Assembly (NCBI GenBank): GCA_012728365.1
Contig: JAAYFE010000026.1
Location: 1 to 43,452 of the forward strand
Length of the DNA stretch: 43,452 nucleotides
Direction of reading: 5' to 3'
Origin: Tissierellia bacterium
GTDB taxonomy: Bacteria; Bacillota; Clostridia; Tissierellales; Tepidimicrobiaceae
Shown here: piece after piece, positions 26,401-35,150 of the stretch
How positions within the stretch are numbered: the first letter of the stretch is position 1
Layout of the letters: every line of letters starts with the position of its first letter
Notes under the pieces: generated by a model
Databases searched by the model: none
What the model was told of the DNA's origin: nothing
What the model saw: only the letters and a program-made list of their open reading frames with translations
Position numbers and translations under genes: made by a program

Positions 26401-27144
26401 TTAGCAGATATTGCTGACATATCAGAAGGTTATGGACTTTCTTCCATAAGGAGGGATTCACAGGAACGATATATATCTGTTTCAGCTAACATACATAGGG
26501 ATCATAACATCGGTCTTGTAAGCAGAGAGTTTGAGAATAAACTTAAGGATTATGATATACCTGATGGATATAGAATAGAAATTTCAGGCGAAAGGGAGCT
26601 TATTAGAGAATCATTAACAGATCTGTCTTATATGCTAATATTAGCTATAGCCTTTATCTACTTAGTAATGGGAGCACAATTTCAATCCCTTTTATCACCC
26701 TTTATAGTAATGTTTACCATCCCCCTTGCATTTACAGGAGGCTTGTTAGCCTTAAGCCTTACTGGCTATGATATAAGTGTAATATCCATGCTTGGATTTT
26801 TAGTATTAAGTGGTGTAGTTGTGAACAATGGAATTGTCTTTATTGACTATGTGAATCAGCTAAGGGAGGCAGGAGTAAGCAAAAAAGAAGCTTTAGTACA
26901 GGCAGGAAAAACAAGAATGAGACCAATATTAATGACAGCCATAACAACTGTATTAGGTCTGTCAACCCTTTCCTTTGGAGTTGGAATGGGAGCAGAGGTA
27001 CTACAACCCTTAGCCATTGCTGCCATAGGAGGATTAAGTTATTCTACAATACTGACCTTGTTCTTCATACCAGCAATGTATGATTTACTCCATAAGGATA
27101 AGTTGCTAAAATCTATTGATCAGGGTGATGAACAAGATGGATAA
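23425..27144 (+). CDS. RND-family efflux transporter with long coiled-coil insertion
   Basis: A 1239-residue RND permease. The N terminus (FSVKKPYTVLVGVILIIILG), the first extracytoplasmic porter domain (TDLLPSVDLPYVVV, SYPGASPEEVE), a block of membrane helices near 545-700 and the second half (TSFIPEMDSPQMSV then helices from about 1060) are all present, including MGVGMLVDNSIVVLENI. Unusually, residues about 191-406 (nt 23995-24640) are a Glu/Lys/Leu-rich coiled coil inserted in the first porter domain, with a likely hairpin turn near GDNLSQEQ. No adaptor (MFP) gene is adjacent. ATG 23425 has AGGAGG 6 nt upstream; the GTG at 23419 lies in it. Substrate unknown; lipids, surfactants or drugs are possible. 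Confidence 0.9.
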   Translation: MLSKFSVKKPYTVLVGVILIIILGLVSFMNLQTDLLPSVDLPYVVVITSYPGASPEEVEMIVTRPIEQVLATTSNIKNISSISSENISTVILEFNNKVNMDSAIIEINSNIDLIKPNWDDNIGTPMIMRLNPDMLPIMVASVDVKNMDISEITKLVKEDIIPELESIEGVASVEGVGLVEERIEILISSEKIESLNKKILSSIDSELSEAEDKLKEARKQIEEGLVTLDQKYKEESMKLAEGERAIKAGREQIESLESTLIAGEEELFKTKEELESALNTIMEKEEELLKSKAQLESLGDNLSQEQRVYLREINEGLQAVSVNKAQTEAGLETVNSKIAELQEQKTSLEMKKAELSMQEEQLKKGRTLLEAEIGKAREELLKGQQTLNEQMEEFEKAREEAYRKASLDGVITEEMISGILAAQNFSMPAGYVSEDDVDYIVKVGDKIRDIDELRNLLLFDTGTEAVGKIYLKDVADIEYKDNSKENYAKVNGNDAIILTMQKQSNFSTAEVSDSLGEKIEELIEKHEGLNITPLMDQGMYIDLVVESILNNLIYGGLLAVIILVLFLRDMKPTFVIALSIPISIVFAIAMMYFTGVTINIISLGGLAMGVGMLVDNSIVVLENIYRLRSEGMSAIKASIQGAKEVSGALLGSTLTTVVVFLPIVFTEGLSRQLFSDMGLTIAYSLFASLIVALTLVPAVTSNMLKRTRTKEHKLFDRLLNRYEKALRWSLKHKAIVIVFVVVLFAISAYFGVTMGTSFIPEMDSPQMSVAIEMPEDSTKEDLYTMADTVMERIMDVDGIETVGAFQGGAMGGFMSQDTKDNTMNLYVIIKDERVGENREIEKQIIKATEDLDCKISVNTTAMDMATMIGPGIEVIIKGRDIDTLRQISKDIVEMLEDTEGTVEVNDGIDEEAVEMRVIVNKEKAMEKGLTVAQVYAEINNQLSKGKTSTTLTVDNKEFPVIVIDGVKQNISRSDLKDLIIKINKDGQEDNVSLADIADISEGYGLSSIRRDSQERYISVSANIHRDHNIGLVSREFENKLKDYDIPDGYRIEISGERELIRESLTDLSYMLILAIAFIYLVMGAQFQSLLSPFIVMFTIPLAFTGGLLALSLTGYDISVISMLGFLVLSGVVVNNGIVFIDYVNQLREAGVSKKEALVQAGKTRMRPILMTAITTVLGLSTLSFGVGMGAEVLQPLAIAAIGGLSYSTILTLFFIPAMYDLLHKDKLLKSIDQGDEQDG

Positions 27145-27745
27145 TAATACTTACACTGATAAAGAATTAGCCATATTTAATGGGGTCATAGACTTAATTA
27201 ATAGAGGAGCAAATATATATTCAGTAACAGTTTCTGAAATTGCTAAGGCATCAGGGGTTGGTAAAGGAACAATATATGAATATTTTAGTAGCAAGGAAGA
27301 AGTTATATCAAAGGCAATTTTATATAAGATGAGAAAAGAAACAGATTATGCCATAGCAAGAGTAGAGTCAAAGACTAATTTCAAAGACAAATACTATGAG
27401 GCTTTAAAAATAATTGTAGAAAACTTTGATAATAAGTTTTCTACAATTAATTTTCTCTTATCAACAGGTAGACTTGATAAATTATATGCATATCTGGTAG
27501 ATGAAGAAGAACTTATACCCTGCTATATCTCAAGAATAGAAAGCCTTATAGATAGGCTACTTTTAATGGGCTATGAAGAAGAGATAATCTCAATAGAAGA
27601 AAGCCAGTACTATAAAAGAATGGTGATTATCAGTTCAATAGCTGCTTTTCTAAACTATGTTAACAATAGGGAAGGTTATTGTGACATAGACACTGAAAAA
27701 GCTATGGATTACTGCTATAAAATGGTTGTTAAAGCCCTTAATTAA
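27137..27745 (+). CDS. TetR/AcrR-family transcriptional regulator
   Basis: About 202 residues. The N-terminal helix-turn-helix reads VSEIAKASGVGKGTIYEYFSS, the TetR signature, followed by a diverse all-helical ligand domain. It overlaps the RND gene's end by 8 nt if ATG 27137 is used (AGGGTG 9 nt upstream); ATG 27128 is also possible. Being in the same operon, downstream of a TetR-type palindrome at the promoter, it most likely represses the pump until a substrate binds. The ligand cannot be read from sequence. Confidence 0.9.
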   Translation: MDNNTYTDKELAIFNGVIDLINRGANIYSVTVSEIAKASGVGKGTIYEYFSSKEEVISKAILYKMRKETDYAIARVESKTNFKDKYYEALKIIVENFDNKFSTINFLLSTGRLDKLYAYLVDEEELIPCYISRIESLIDRLLLMGYEEEIISIEESQYYKRMVIISSIAAFLNYVNNREGYCDIDTEKAMDYCYKMVVKALN

Positions 27746-27746
27746 T

Positions 27747-27777
27747 AAAAAGCTATCAGTTTTCTGGTAGCTTTTTT
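27747..27777 (+). terminator. Terminator of the RND-tetR operon
   Basis: AAAAAGCTATCAG (27747-27759) pairs with CTGGTAGCTTTTT (27764-27776), including a G-T pair, with loop TTTT and a trailing T tract. Confidence 0.88.
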
Positions 27778-27850
27778 ATTATATTTTGCTAAATAAGTGC
27801 ATATACTTTGGGTATAATATGCAAAAAATAATGAAAAGGATAGTGGTGCT

Positions 27851-29620
27851 ATGAATAGATTGGCTCAAGAAAAGTCTCCATATTTATTGCAACATAAGGA
27901 TAATCCTGTTAATTGGTATCCTTGGGGGCAGGAGGCCTTACAAAAAGCAAAGAAAGAAGACAAACCCATATTCTTATCTATAGGTTACTCAACTTGTAGA
28001 TGGTGCCATAATATGAATAGGGAATCTTTTCAAGATGAAGAGGTTGCAGAAATACTTAATAAATATTTTGTTCCTATAAAGGTTGATAGGGAAGAAAGAC
28101 CGGATCTGGATAAGGTGTATATTACTTTTGCAGAAGCTTTAACAGGATATGCAGGATGGCCCTTAACAGTTTTTTTAACTCCTGATGAAAAACCCTTTTT
28201 TGCTGGTACTTATTTTACTAAAAGAAGCCAAAAAAATTCTATAGGACTTATAGAATTACTTAATAAAATCAAAGATTTGTGGCAGAAAAGGAAGGAAGAA
28301 ATAATTAAAGATTCAAATAACATATTAGAGGAAGTAGATAGAAAATTTAATAGGATAAGAAAAGGAAATATAGATGAAGATATATTTAATAAAACCTTAG
28401 AAGAACTAGAAAATTCTTTTGATGAAATTTATGGTGGCTTTACTAAAGCACCTAAATTTCCACTACCCCAGTATATCCTATTTTTATTAGTGTATGGATG
28501 GAACCTAAACCATGAAAAAGCATTAAGTATGGCTGAATTTACTTTAGAGAGTATGTATAAGGGTGGTTTATTTGACCATGTAGGATTTGGATTTTATAGG
28601 TATTCAACAGATGAAAAATGGCTAGTTCCCCATTTTGAAAAGATGTTGTATGACAATGCCCTTCTTGGAATTGTATATACTAAGGCCTATGAAATTACAG
28701 GCAAAGCTTTGTATAAAGAGATAGCAGAGAAAATATATAAGTTTGTCTTAGGGGAATTGACATCAGATGGAGGAGCTTTTTATTCAGCCTTAGATGCGGA
28801 AACTGAAGGGGAAGAAGGCAAATACTATCTATTCACCTATGATGAAATAATAGATCTATTAGGAGAAGAGTTAGGAGAATTTTATTGTAGATACTATAAT
28901 ATAAGCAAGGAAGGCAACTTTGAAGGTAAAAATATACCCAATTTAATTGGCAAAAAGCTTGAAGATATCAGCAGGCAAGACAAGGCAATACTTGATAGTT
29001 TAAGGGATATGATATTAACCTATAGAGAGGAAAGAATAAAACCCCATAGGGATGAAAAAATACTTATATCCTGGAATGGACTTATGATTGCTTCATTAGC
29101 TTATGGAGGAAGGATATTTAATAGGGACTTATTTATAAGAAAAGCAAGGGAAGCAGCAGAATTCATAATAGAAAATTCCATAGATCAAGATGGGAAATTA
29201 CTATCTATACACATAGATGGCGAAAGTTATAATTATGGTTTCCTGGAAGACTATGCTTATTTTACGTTGGGTCTTTTAACATTATATGATGTTGTGGGTG
29301 ATGAAAAGTACTTAAATATTGCCAAAAAACTTATCCATGACATGATAGACCTATTTTGGGATGAAAAGGATAAGGGTATGTTCTATTATAGTGACATATC
29401 AGAAAGGCTAATACTAAGGCCAAAGGATATATACGATGGGGCCACTCCTTCAGGAAATGCTATTGGGGCTATGGTTTTGAACAAATTATATAGAATTTTA
29501 AGGGATGAAAGTTTATATGAAAAATTTAGGGAGCTTTTAATGGCCTATGGAAAGGATTTAAGCGAAAATCCAACATCCCATATATACTCAATACTGGCTT
29601 TGATGAATTTTTCTTTATAA
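27851..29620 (+). CDS. DUF255 thioredoxin-fold protein (YyaL/spermatogenesis-associated 20-like)
   Basis: A 589-residue protein. The N-terminal DUF255 thioredoxin-like domain (1 to about 165) begins [13 protein letters not shown] and holds the CxxC motif CRWC (C49, C52; more often CHWC in relatives), followed by ESFQDEEVA and [12 protein letters not shown]. The rest is an alpha/alpha-barrel resembling six-hairpin glycosidase or epimerase folds ([49 protein letters not shown]). It is shorter than the roughly 680 residues common for the family. The biochemical role of the family is not established; redox or carbohydrate processing have been suggested. It is monocistronic and precedes the Cys T-box. 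Confidence 0.88.
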   Translation: MNRLAQEKSPYLLQHKDNPVNWYPWGQEALQKAKKEDKPIFLSIGYSTCRWCHNMNRESFQDEEVAEILNKYFVPIKVDREERPDLDKVYITFAEALTGYAGWPLTVFLTPDEKPFFAGTYFTKRSQKNSIGLIELLNKIKDLWQKRKEEIIKDSNNILEEVDRKFNRIRKGNIDEDIFNKTLEELENSFDEIYGGFTKAPKFPLPQYILFLLVYGWNLNHEKALSMAEFTLESMYKGGLFDHVGFGFYRYSTDEKWLVPHFEKMLYDNALLGIVYTKAYEITGKALYKEIAEKIYKFVLGELTSDGGAFYSALDAETEGEEGKYYLFTYDEIIDLLGEELGEFYCRYYNISKEGNFEGKNIPNLIGKKLEDISRQDKAILDSLRDMILTYREERIKPHRDEKILISWNGLMIASLAYGGRIFNRDLFIRKAREAAEFIIENSIDQDGKLLSIHIDGESYNYGFLEDYAYFTLGLLTLYDVVGDEKYLNIAKKLIHDMIDLFWDEKDKGMFYYSDISERLILRPKDIYDGATPSGNAIGAMVLNKLYRILRDESLYEKFRELLMAYGKDLSENPTSHIYSILALMNFSL

Positions 29621-29663
29621 TTTTTCAAAAAAGATGTTTATATTTTTAAAATTTATGGTATAT

Positions 29664-29947
29664 TATAATGTGAAATAATCCATACTAAAGGCTAGGATAT
29701 GGTAAAGTAAAATATAGGAAGTATTACAGAGAGGATTCCATTGGTGAGAGGAATCTATACGGACTATATTTGAAGTGCGCCATTGAGCCTATGGTCGAAA
29801 TTATAGTAGACCATTACGGTGGCTCCCGTTACAGAGCTAGAGTATGTTAGTACTCGAAAGAGATGGGACTTTTATCCCAAGCAGAGTGGAACCGCGAAAG
29901 GTAACCTTTTGCCTCTGTATTTCATACAGTGGTAAAAGGTTTTTTTA
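29664..29947 (+). promoter_or_regulatory. T-box riboswitch, Cys specifier (TGC), controlling cysK-cysE
   Basis: After a TATAAT (29664-29669, with a weak -35), the leader shows AGAGAG Stem I, then GAAGTGCGCCATTGAG with the specifier TGC (Cys) at 29776-29778, the T-box core GAGTGGAACCGCG (about 29884-29896), and a terminator, AACCTTTTGCC (29903-29913) with GGTAAAAGGTT (29931-29941), ending in a U run to 29947. Uncharged tRNA-Cys should allow readthrough into cysK-cysE. Confidence 0.95.
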
Positions 29948-29981
29948 TTGTTAATATTAATAAAAATGGAGGGAATAAATT

Positions 29982-30896
29982 ATGAAATATAGTAGAATTC
30001 ATGAAACTATAGGTAAAACACCAATAGTAAAGTTAAATAGTATAGTAGATGAAAATATGGCAGATGTGTATGTGAAATTGGAGGCCTTTAATCCTGCTGG
30101 AAGCGTTAAGGATAGGCCAGCCTTATATATGATAAAAGATGCTTTAGAAAGAGAGGTCTTAAAAGTTGGAGGGACAATTATAGAGCCAACTAGTGGAAAT
30201 ACAGGTATAGCCTTGGCTATGATAGGAACTTCCTTAAATTTAAAGGTAATAATAGTAATGCCTGAGACAATGTCCTTGGAAAGAAGAAAGCTTATGAAGG
30301 CTTATGGTGCTGAGCTAATACTTACAGAAGGAAAGCTTGGAATGCAGGGAGCAGTAGATAAGGCAAAGGAATTGGCAGACAAAAATGGATATTTTATGCC
30401 AAATCAATTTGAAAATCCTGCAAATGTTAAAGCTCATTATGAGACTACAGCAGTAGAAATATTAGATGATATGGAAGTTGTAGATGCCTTTGTGGCAGGT
30501 ATAGGTACTGGAGGTACAATTTCAGGAGTTGGTAAAAGATTGAAAGAAGTAAATAAAGAGACTTTAATATATGCAGTGGAGCCTAAAAAGTCACCCTTGC
30601 TTAGTGAAGGAGTAGCAGGAAGCCATGGAATCCAAGGAATTGGTGCTAATTTCGTACCTAAAATTTTAAACAGGGATATAATAGATGAAATAATTACAGT
30701 AGATGATGAAGATGCATTGAAAACTTCCAGATTATTAGGTATAAAGGAAGGAATTTTTTGTGGAATATCTTCTGGTGCTAATGTATATGCAGCATTAAAG
30801 GTAGCAAAGAAATTAGGTCCAGGTAAGAGAGTAGTAACAGTTCTACCTGATACAGGAGAAAGATATCTTTCTACAGCATTATTTAAGGAAGAGTGA
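29982..30896 (+). CDS. cysK: Cysteine synthase A (O-acetylserine sulfhydrylase)
   Basis: A 304-residue PLP enzyme. The PLP lysine is K43 in SVKDR, TSGNTG (70-75) binds the substrate carboxylate, GTGGTISG binds the cofactor phosphate, and GISSGAN is near the C terminus. It makes cysteine from O-acetylserine and sulfide in the cytosol. ATG 29982 follows GGAGGG. It sits directly behind the Cys T-box and 4 nt before cysE, which makes its substrate. A C-terminal CysE peptide usually docks into CysK's active site; the CysE here ends in YVI, compatible with the classical terminal isoleucine. Confidence 0.95.
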   Translation: MKYSRIHETIGKTPIVKLNSIVDENMADVYVKLEAFNPAGSVKDRPALYMIKDALEREVLKVGGTIIEPTSGNTGIALAMIGTSLNLKVIIVMPETMSLERRKLMKAYGAELILTEGKLGMQGAVDKAKELADKNGYFMPNQFENPANVKAHYETTAVEILDDMEVVDAFVAGIGTGGTISGVGKRLKEVNKETLIYAVEPKKSPLLSEGVAGSHGIQGIGANFVPKILNRDIIDEIITVDDEDALKTSRLLGIKEGIFCGISSGANVYAALKVAKKLGPGKRVVTVLPDTGERYLSTALFKEE

Positions 30897-30900
30897 TAGA

Positions 30901-31446
30901 ATGATTAAAATGATTTTAGAGGAAGCAAGAAATATATTAGAAAAGGATCCAGCTGCTAAAAATTTGCTTGAAGTTATACTTTGCTATCCTAGTCTAAAGG
31001 CAATAATATACCACAGAATCAGTCATAAACTATATAAGAAAGGAAAATTTACTTTAGCAAGAATTATATCCCAAAGAGCAAGGAGAAAAACGGGTATAGA
31101 AATACATCCAGGGGCCCAAATTGGCAAGAATTTTTTCATAGATCATGGTATGGGAGTAGTTATTGGAGAAACGGCTGAGGTAGGAAATAATGTTACCATA
31201 TACCATGGGGTAACCCTTGGAGGTGTTGGAGGAGATCCAAATTCTAAAAGACATCCTACAGTGGAAGATGATGTTATGATAGGTGCTGGAGCAAAGATAC
31301 TTGGACCAGTAACCATAGGTAAAGGGGCTAAAATAGGAGCAAATGCAGTAGTACTTGATGATATACCACCCTATGCTACTGCAGTTGGAATGCCAGCTAA
31401 GGTAGTAAAGGTAAATAAGCCTAATACTCTAAAGTATGTTATTTAA
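30901..31446 (+). CDS. cysE: Serine O-acetyltransferase
   Basis: A 181-residue short-form CysE. An N-terminal helical part (1 to about 65) is followed by the left-handed beta-helix of hexapeptide repeats ([58 protein letters not shown]). The HG and DH catalytic histidine/aspartate region (FIDHGMG) and the acetyl-CoA loop GGVGGD are present. It transfers acetyl from acetyl-CoA to serine, the committed step of cysteine synthesis. It is translated with cysK under the Cys T-box; the C-terminal isoleucine suggests formation of the CysK-CysE complex. Confidence 0.94.
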   Translation: MIKMILEEARNILEKDPAAKNLLEVILCYPSLKAIIYHRISHKLYKKGKFTLARIISQRARRKTGIEIHPGAQIGKNFFIDHGMGVVIGETAEVGNNVTIYHGVTLGGVGGDPNSKRHPTVEDDVMIGAGAKILGPVTIGKGAKIGANAVVLDDIPPYATAVGMPAKVVKVNKPNTLKYVI

Positions 31447-31451
31447 AAATG

Positions 31452-31480
31452 TTGACTTTTTTTGAATAAGTGCATATAAT
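31452..31480 (+). promoter_or_regulatory. Promoter for the trpS leader
   Basis: TTGACT (31452-31457), 17 bp, then TATAAT (31475-31480). It lies just past the cysE stop, so trpS is transcribed separately. Confidence 0.8.
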
Positions 31481-31486
31481 AAATAA

Positions 31487-31726
31487 ACAAAAGATACTAT
31501 AGGCTGTGACCAAGGCTAGTAGTCACAATAAAGGTCTAAAGCGAGTCAGGGATGGTGGAAGCCTGATGACACTATTGTGATGAATGGACTTGGGAGCTAA
31601 TACCTGAACTAGCAGTAGGGTATTTGGGTTAATCACCCTTATTGGATTAGAGCGGGCAGTATGCCAATAAGAGTGGCACCACGGAAGCAACCCTTTCGTC
31701 TCTTTTAAGGGATGGAAGGGTTTTTT
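31487..31726 (+). promoter_or_regulatory. T-box riboswitch, Trp specifier (TGG), controlling trpS
   Basis: The specifier region GATGAATGGACTTGGGAG has TGG at 31585-31587, in the same phase as the other leaders. The T-box core AGAGTGGCACCACGG is at 31670-31684. The terminator, AACCCTTTCGTC (31689-31700) with GGGATGGAAGGGTT (ending 31722), is followed by a U tract to 31726. Confidence 0.94.
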
Positions 31727-31805
31727 GATACTTAGAAGACAAGGGAGGGTTCTCTTGTCTTATTTAATATAAATAGGAAATCATCATAGCAAGGGAGGAA
31801 TAAAT

Positions 31806-32798
31806 ATGGAAAAAAAGGTTGTGTTTAGTGGTGTTCAACCTTCTGGAAGTTTGACCATTGGCAATTATATAGGGGCTATAAAAAATTGGGTATCCCTTCA
31901 GGATGAATATGAATGTTATTATTGTATTGTAGATTTACATTCAATTACAGTACCACAGGAGCCAAAAAATTTGAGAAAAAATACCCTAGAATTATTAGCA
32001 GTATATTTAGCTTGTGGGCTAGACCCAGAAAAGTGTACACTATTTATCCAGTCCCATGTATCAGCCCATGCTGAGCTTAGTTGGGTATTAAGTACTATGA
32101 GCTACATGGGACAGCTTAGCAGAATGACCCAATATAAGGAAAAATCCCAAAGAGTAGGCGAAAATGTAAATGCAGGCCTATTTACCTATCCAGTATTAAT
32201 GGCTGCAGATATATTACTGTACCAGGCAGATTTAGTTCCAGTAGGGGAGGATCAAAAACAACACTTAGAATTAGCAAGGGATTTGGCAGAAAGATTTAAT
32301 AACAGATATAGCCCAACCTTTAAAGTACCAGAGCCCTTAATAAAAAAAGAAGGGGCTAGAATTATGAGTCTTCAAAATCCACAAAAGAAAATGTCTAAAT
32401 CTGATGATAATGAGAATGGCTATATATTGATATTAGACAAACCTGAAGATATAAGAAGAAAGGTAAAAAGGGCAGTTACAGATTCCATAGGGGTAGTAAG
32501 GTATAGTGATGAGCAGCCAGGAATTAAGAATTTAATTGAAATTTATTCTGCCTTTAGTAAGGATTCCATAGAGGATATAGAGAAAAGATATGAAGGGATA
32601 GGGTATGGCAAATTTAAAGAAGATTTAGCTGAAGTAGTAATAGAAGGCTTAAGGCCAATACAGGAGAAATTTGATTCTTATATGAAAAATAAGGATTACC
32701 TAGAAAGTGTTTATAAGCAAGGGGCAGAAAAGGCAAGATATATATCCAACAAGACCTTGAGAAAGGTATATAGAAAGATAGGATTTATAGTTAATTGA
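31806..32798 (+). CDS. trpS: Tryptophanyl-tRNA synthetase
   Basis: A 330-residue class I synthetase. The HIGH-equivalent motif is TIGNY (17-21), GEDQKQHLELARDLAERFN is the TrpRS signature, and KMSKS is at 195-199. The length is normal for bacterial TrpRS. It charges tRNA-Trp in the cytosol. ATG 31806 follows GGAGG with 7 nt spacing. Expression is predicted to rise on tryptophan shortage through the preceding Trp T-box, in parallel with the trpP-like transporter at the left end of this window. Confidence 0.96.
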   Translation: MEKKVVFSGVQPSGSLTIGNYIGAIKNWVSLQDEYECYYCIVDLHSITVPQEPKNLRKNTLELLAVYLACGLDPEKCTLFIQSHVSAHAELSWVLSTMSYMGQLSRMTQYKEKSQRVGENVNAGLFTYPVLMAADILLYQADLVPVGEDQKQHLELARDLAERFNNRYSPTFKVPEPLIKKEGARIMSLQNPQKKMSKSDDNENGYILILDKPEDIRRKVKRAVTDSIGVVRYSDEQPGIKNLIEIYSAFSKDSIEDIEKRYEGIGYGKFKEDLAEVVIEGLRPIQEKFDSYMKNKDYLESVYKQGAEKARYISNKTLRKVYRKIGFIVN

Positions 32799-32839
32799 CA
32801 ATTATTAACCTTTCCATAGGGTCAATACACCAAAAAAAT

Positions 32840-32875
32840 AAGGGGAATATTGCTTATTTGTGGCAATATTCCCTT
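32840..32875. terminator. Terminator between trpS and the NlpC/P60 gene
   Basis: AAGGGGAATATTGC (32840-32853) pairs with GCAATATTCCCTT (32863-32875), with a 9-nt loop. A-rich and T-containing flanks make it usable from both convergent genes. Confidence 0.8.
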
Positions 32876-32890
32876 CTTTAATTATCACTG

Positions 32891-33865
32891 TTAATTGTTT
32901 AAGACTCTTCTTCCATATGAAAAATGCTTTCTATAATAGTTAGAGTTTAAATCTGATATAATTACTCCCTTTTTACTAGTGCTGGCATGTATAAATTTAT
33001 TATTTCCTAGATAGATGCCAGTGTGACTAGGACCTGATCTATATGTATTGCTAAAGACCACTATATCCCCAACCTGTAATTCATCTTTGCTTATCTTAGT
33101 TCCTACACCAGCTTGAGCAGAAGAGGAACGGGGTAGTTCAATTCCAAATTGACTATAAACATATTGTACAAATCCAGAACAATCAAAGGCATCAGGACCA
33201 TTTGCCCCATATCTGTATTTGGTACCTATATATTTTCTAGCTGTTTCTGCAATATTTTGTCTCAGATTATTTACAGAGGAACCAGACCTTGAAGACTTCA
33301 TTAATGGACTGTCTATTATATTTTTTAGTGCCATATTAATTGTTTTTATTGTTTCCGGCCCTGCCATTCCATCTACCTGTATACCATAATCCCTTTGGAA
33401 GTCAGCTACTGCTTTTTTGGTCATAGGACCATAATAATCTGTACATTCTTCAATGATTAAAAATCCAAGTACTTTTAATCTTTCTTGCAGTAATCTTACA
33501 TCTTCTCCAGACATGCCTTCTTTTAAAGGCCTTGTATATACCAAAGGTTCATATTTAGACACTACATTTACTAAGGCTTTATATGTTTCAGGTCCAAAGG
33601 AACCATCTCCTTCTAATCCTTGTGATTCTTGAAATTTAACTAAAGCTTTGTGAGTTTTCTCACAGAAATATGTACTAGTTTTTTCTAATTCTAAATATCC
33701 TAAATCAATAAGGTGTTCTTGTAGCACCTTAACATCTTCATGTTCTATCCCTAAGACTAATACTGTATCACCTAAATCAGCTTGTACAAAATTGGGACTA
33801 AAGAAAATTGCTCCAGCTATTGTTATTGCACAAAACCTACCCTTTAAACTTTTTAACTTTTTCAT
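32891..33865 (-). CDS. Secreted NlpC/P60 peptidoglycan hydrolase with two PG-binding domains
   Basis: A 324-residue exported protein. The signal peptide (about 1-29, cleavage after VQA) is followed by two PG_binding_1 repeats (about 40-100 and 115-178; DVKVLQEHLIDLGYL, DVRLLQERLKVLGFL), a Ser-rich linker, and a C-terminal NlpC/P60 domain (about 203-322) with catalytic C229 (DCSGF), H281 (PSHTGIYLG) and H293 (FIHAS). It would cleave stem peptides of the cell wall, probably D-gamma-Glu to diamino acid bonds. ATG has AAGGGG upstream. A perfect WalR-type direct repeat 77 bp before the start suggests control by the cell-wall two-component system. Confidence 0.93.
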   Translation of the reverse strand: MKKLKSLKGRFCAITIAGAIFFSPNFVQADLGDTVLVLGIEHEDVKVLQEHLIDLGYLELEKTSTYFCEKTHKALVKFQESQGLEGDGSFGPETYKALVNVVSKYEPLVYTRPLKEGMSGEDVRLLQERLKVLGFLIIEECTDYYGPMTKKAVADFQRDYGIQVDGMAGPETIKTINMALKNIIDSPLMKSSRSGSSVNNLRQNIAETARKYIGTKYRYGANGPDAFDCSGFVQYVYSQFGIELPRSSSAQAGVGTKISKDELQVGDIVVFSNTYRSGPSHTGIYLGNNKFIHASTSKKGVIISDLNSNYYRKHFSYGRRVLNN

Positions 33866-33941
33866 ATGTACAACCCCTTATGTCTTTAAATTTATATATG
33901 TATTAGTATATATTAAAAATAAAAAAAATTAAAGGGATATC

Positions 33942-33958
33942 TGTAACTAATTTGTAAC
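33942..33958 (+). promoter_or_regulatory. Candidate WalR (YycF) binding box
   Basis: TGTAAC-N5-TGTAAC matches the WalR consensus TGTWAH-N5-TGTWAH at every position. On the minus strand it lies 7 bp upstream of a poor -35 (TTTAAT), then 17 bp, then TATACT. That layout, a weak promoter with an adjacent activator site, fits WalR activation of wall-hydrolase genes. The box is in reverse orientation relative to the gene. Confidence 0.6.
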
Positions 33959-33991
33959 TTTTTTACTAAAGTTTCTTAACAATTTTTTAAT

Positions 33992-34023
33992 AATTAAGGG
34001 GAGATGTCTTTCTCCCCTTAATT
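33992..34023 (-). terminator. Hairpin after the substrate-binding lipoprotein gene
   Basis: A perfect 13-bp hairpin, AATTAAGGGGAGA (33992-34004) with 34011-34023, has a 6-nt loop and overlaps the leftward stop codon. The leftward U tract is poor, so termination may be leaky. Confidence 0.65.
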
Positions 34024-35039
34024 TAATCTAATTTAACATTTTTCATAGCTTCTTTAGCAAAGTCTGTATTTACTATATCATCATAATTTGCTCTTTTATC
34101 TAGTTCTCCAGCCAATTCCATAATATCCATTAAATGTTCAAATCCTTCTTCAGAAACAACAGGATCAGGCTTCCAGCTATCTTGATTCTTATATCTTTCT
34201 AAAAGCATTATGAGGACTTCGTCATCAATGTCTGGGAAGTATGGTTTAACAACTTCAGCGATTTCTTCTAAACTATGGCTTTGAACCCATAGCATACCTT
34301 TATATAGTGCATTTGTAAAGGCTTGAATCATTTCTGGATCCTTTTCAATGGTACTCTTTAAAGCTGTATAAACGGTATAGGGTATATATCCTCCTTCTTC
34401 ACCAATGGAGGCTACAACATAACCTTTACCTTCCTTTTCTAGACTTGATGCTACTGGTTCAAATAAAGTTACATAGTCTCCTTCTCCGCCTGTAAAGGCA
34501 CCTGCAAGTACATCAAACTGTACATCAGTTCTCAAGTTTACATCTTGGCCAGGAGTTAGACCGTTTTTCTTTACAACATATTCTAAAGTCATAAAAGGCA
34601 TTCCACCTTTTCTGCCTCCAAGAACCTCTTTACCTTTTAACTTATCCCAAGTAAAGTCTGGGTCTGGTTCTCTAGCTACTAAAAATTGTCCGTCTCTTTG
34701 GGTAAGCTGTGCAAAAACTATAGCATAATCTTCTCTTCCTTCGTTATATACATATACCGAGGCTTCAGTCCCCATAAAGCCTATGTCAGCATCCCCACTA
34801 AGTAATGCAGCCATAACTTTGTCTGCACCTTTTCCATCTATAAGTTCAATTTCAAGGCCTTCTTCTTCAAAGAAGCCAAGACTTAAGGCTACGTACTGTG
34901 GAGTATAAAACAAGGAGTGGGTAACTTCAAACAATGTAACTTTTTTCAAATCACTCTTTGGTTGGCATGCTGTCAGTAATAAAGCAGCTGTTAATGTCAA
35001 TAATAAAATTAAGCTAATTGTTTTAAAAACCTTTGACAT
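34023..35039 (-). CDS. NMT1/SsuA-type ABC substrate-binding lipoprotein
   Basis: A 338-residue lipoprotein. The signal ends in the lipobox LTAC with C25 as the lipidated cysteine. The mature part is a two-lobed periplasmic-binding fold of the NMT1/THI5 type: SLFYTPQYVALSLGFFEEEGLEIEL, LLSGDADIGFMG, LKGKEVLGGRKGGMP. Such proteins deliver sulfonates, nitrate/taurine-like anions, thiamine pyrimidines or similar ligands to an ABC importer; the ligand cannot be read here. Permease and ATPase genes are absent on both sides, so it is an orphan binding protein. GGGGGG upstream of ATG serves as ribosome site. Confidence 0.9.
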   Translation of the reverse strand: MSKVFKTISLILLLTLTAALLLTACQPKSDLKKVTLFEVTHSLFYTPQYVALSLGFFEEEGLEIELIDGKGADKVMAALLSGDADIGFMGTEASVYVYNEGREDYAIVFAQLTQRDGQFLVAREPDPDFTWDKLKGKEVLGGRKGGMPFMTLEYVVKKNGLTPGQDVNLRTDVQFDVLAGAFTGGEGDYVTLFEPVASSLEKEGKGYVVASIGEEGGYIPYTVYTALKSTIEKDPEMIQAFTNALYKGMLWVQSHSLEEIAEVVKPYFPDIDDEVLIMLLERYKNQDSWKPDPVVSEEGFEHLMDIMELAGELDKRANYDDIVNTDFAKEAMKNVKLD

Positions 35040-35150
35040 CTTATCCCCCCTATAATATCATAAAAATAATGGTAGTTATATTAAGCATTTTATTCTTAAA
35101 AATATATTTGGTTACAAAAATATATATAAAATAAAGAAAGAGGGTTGTAA

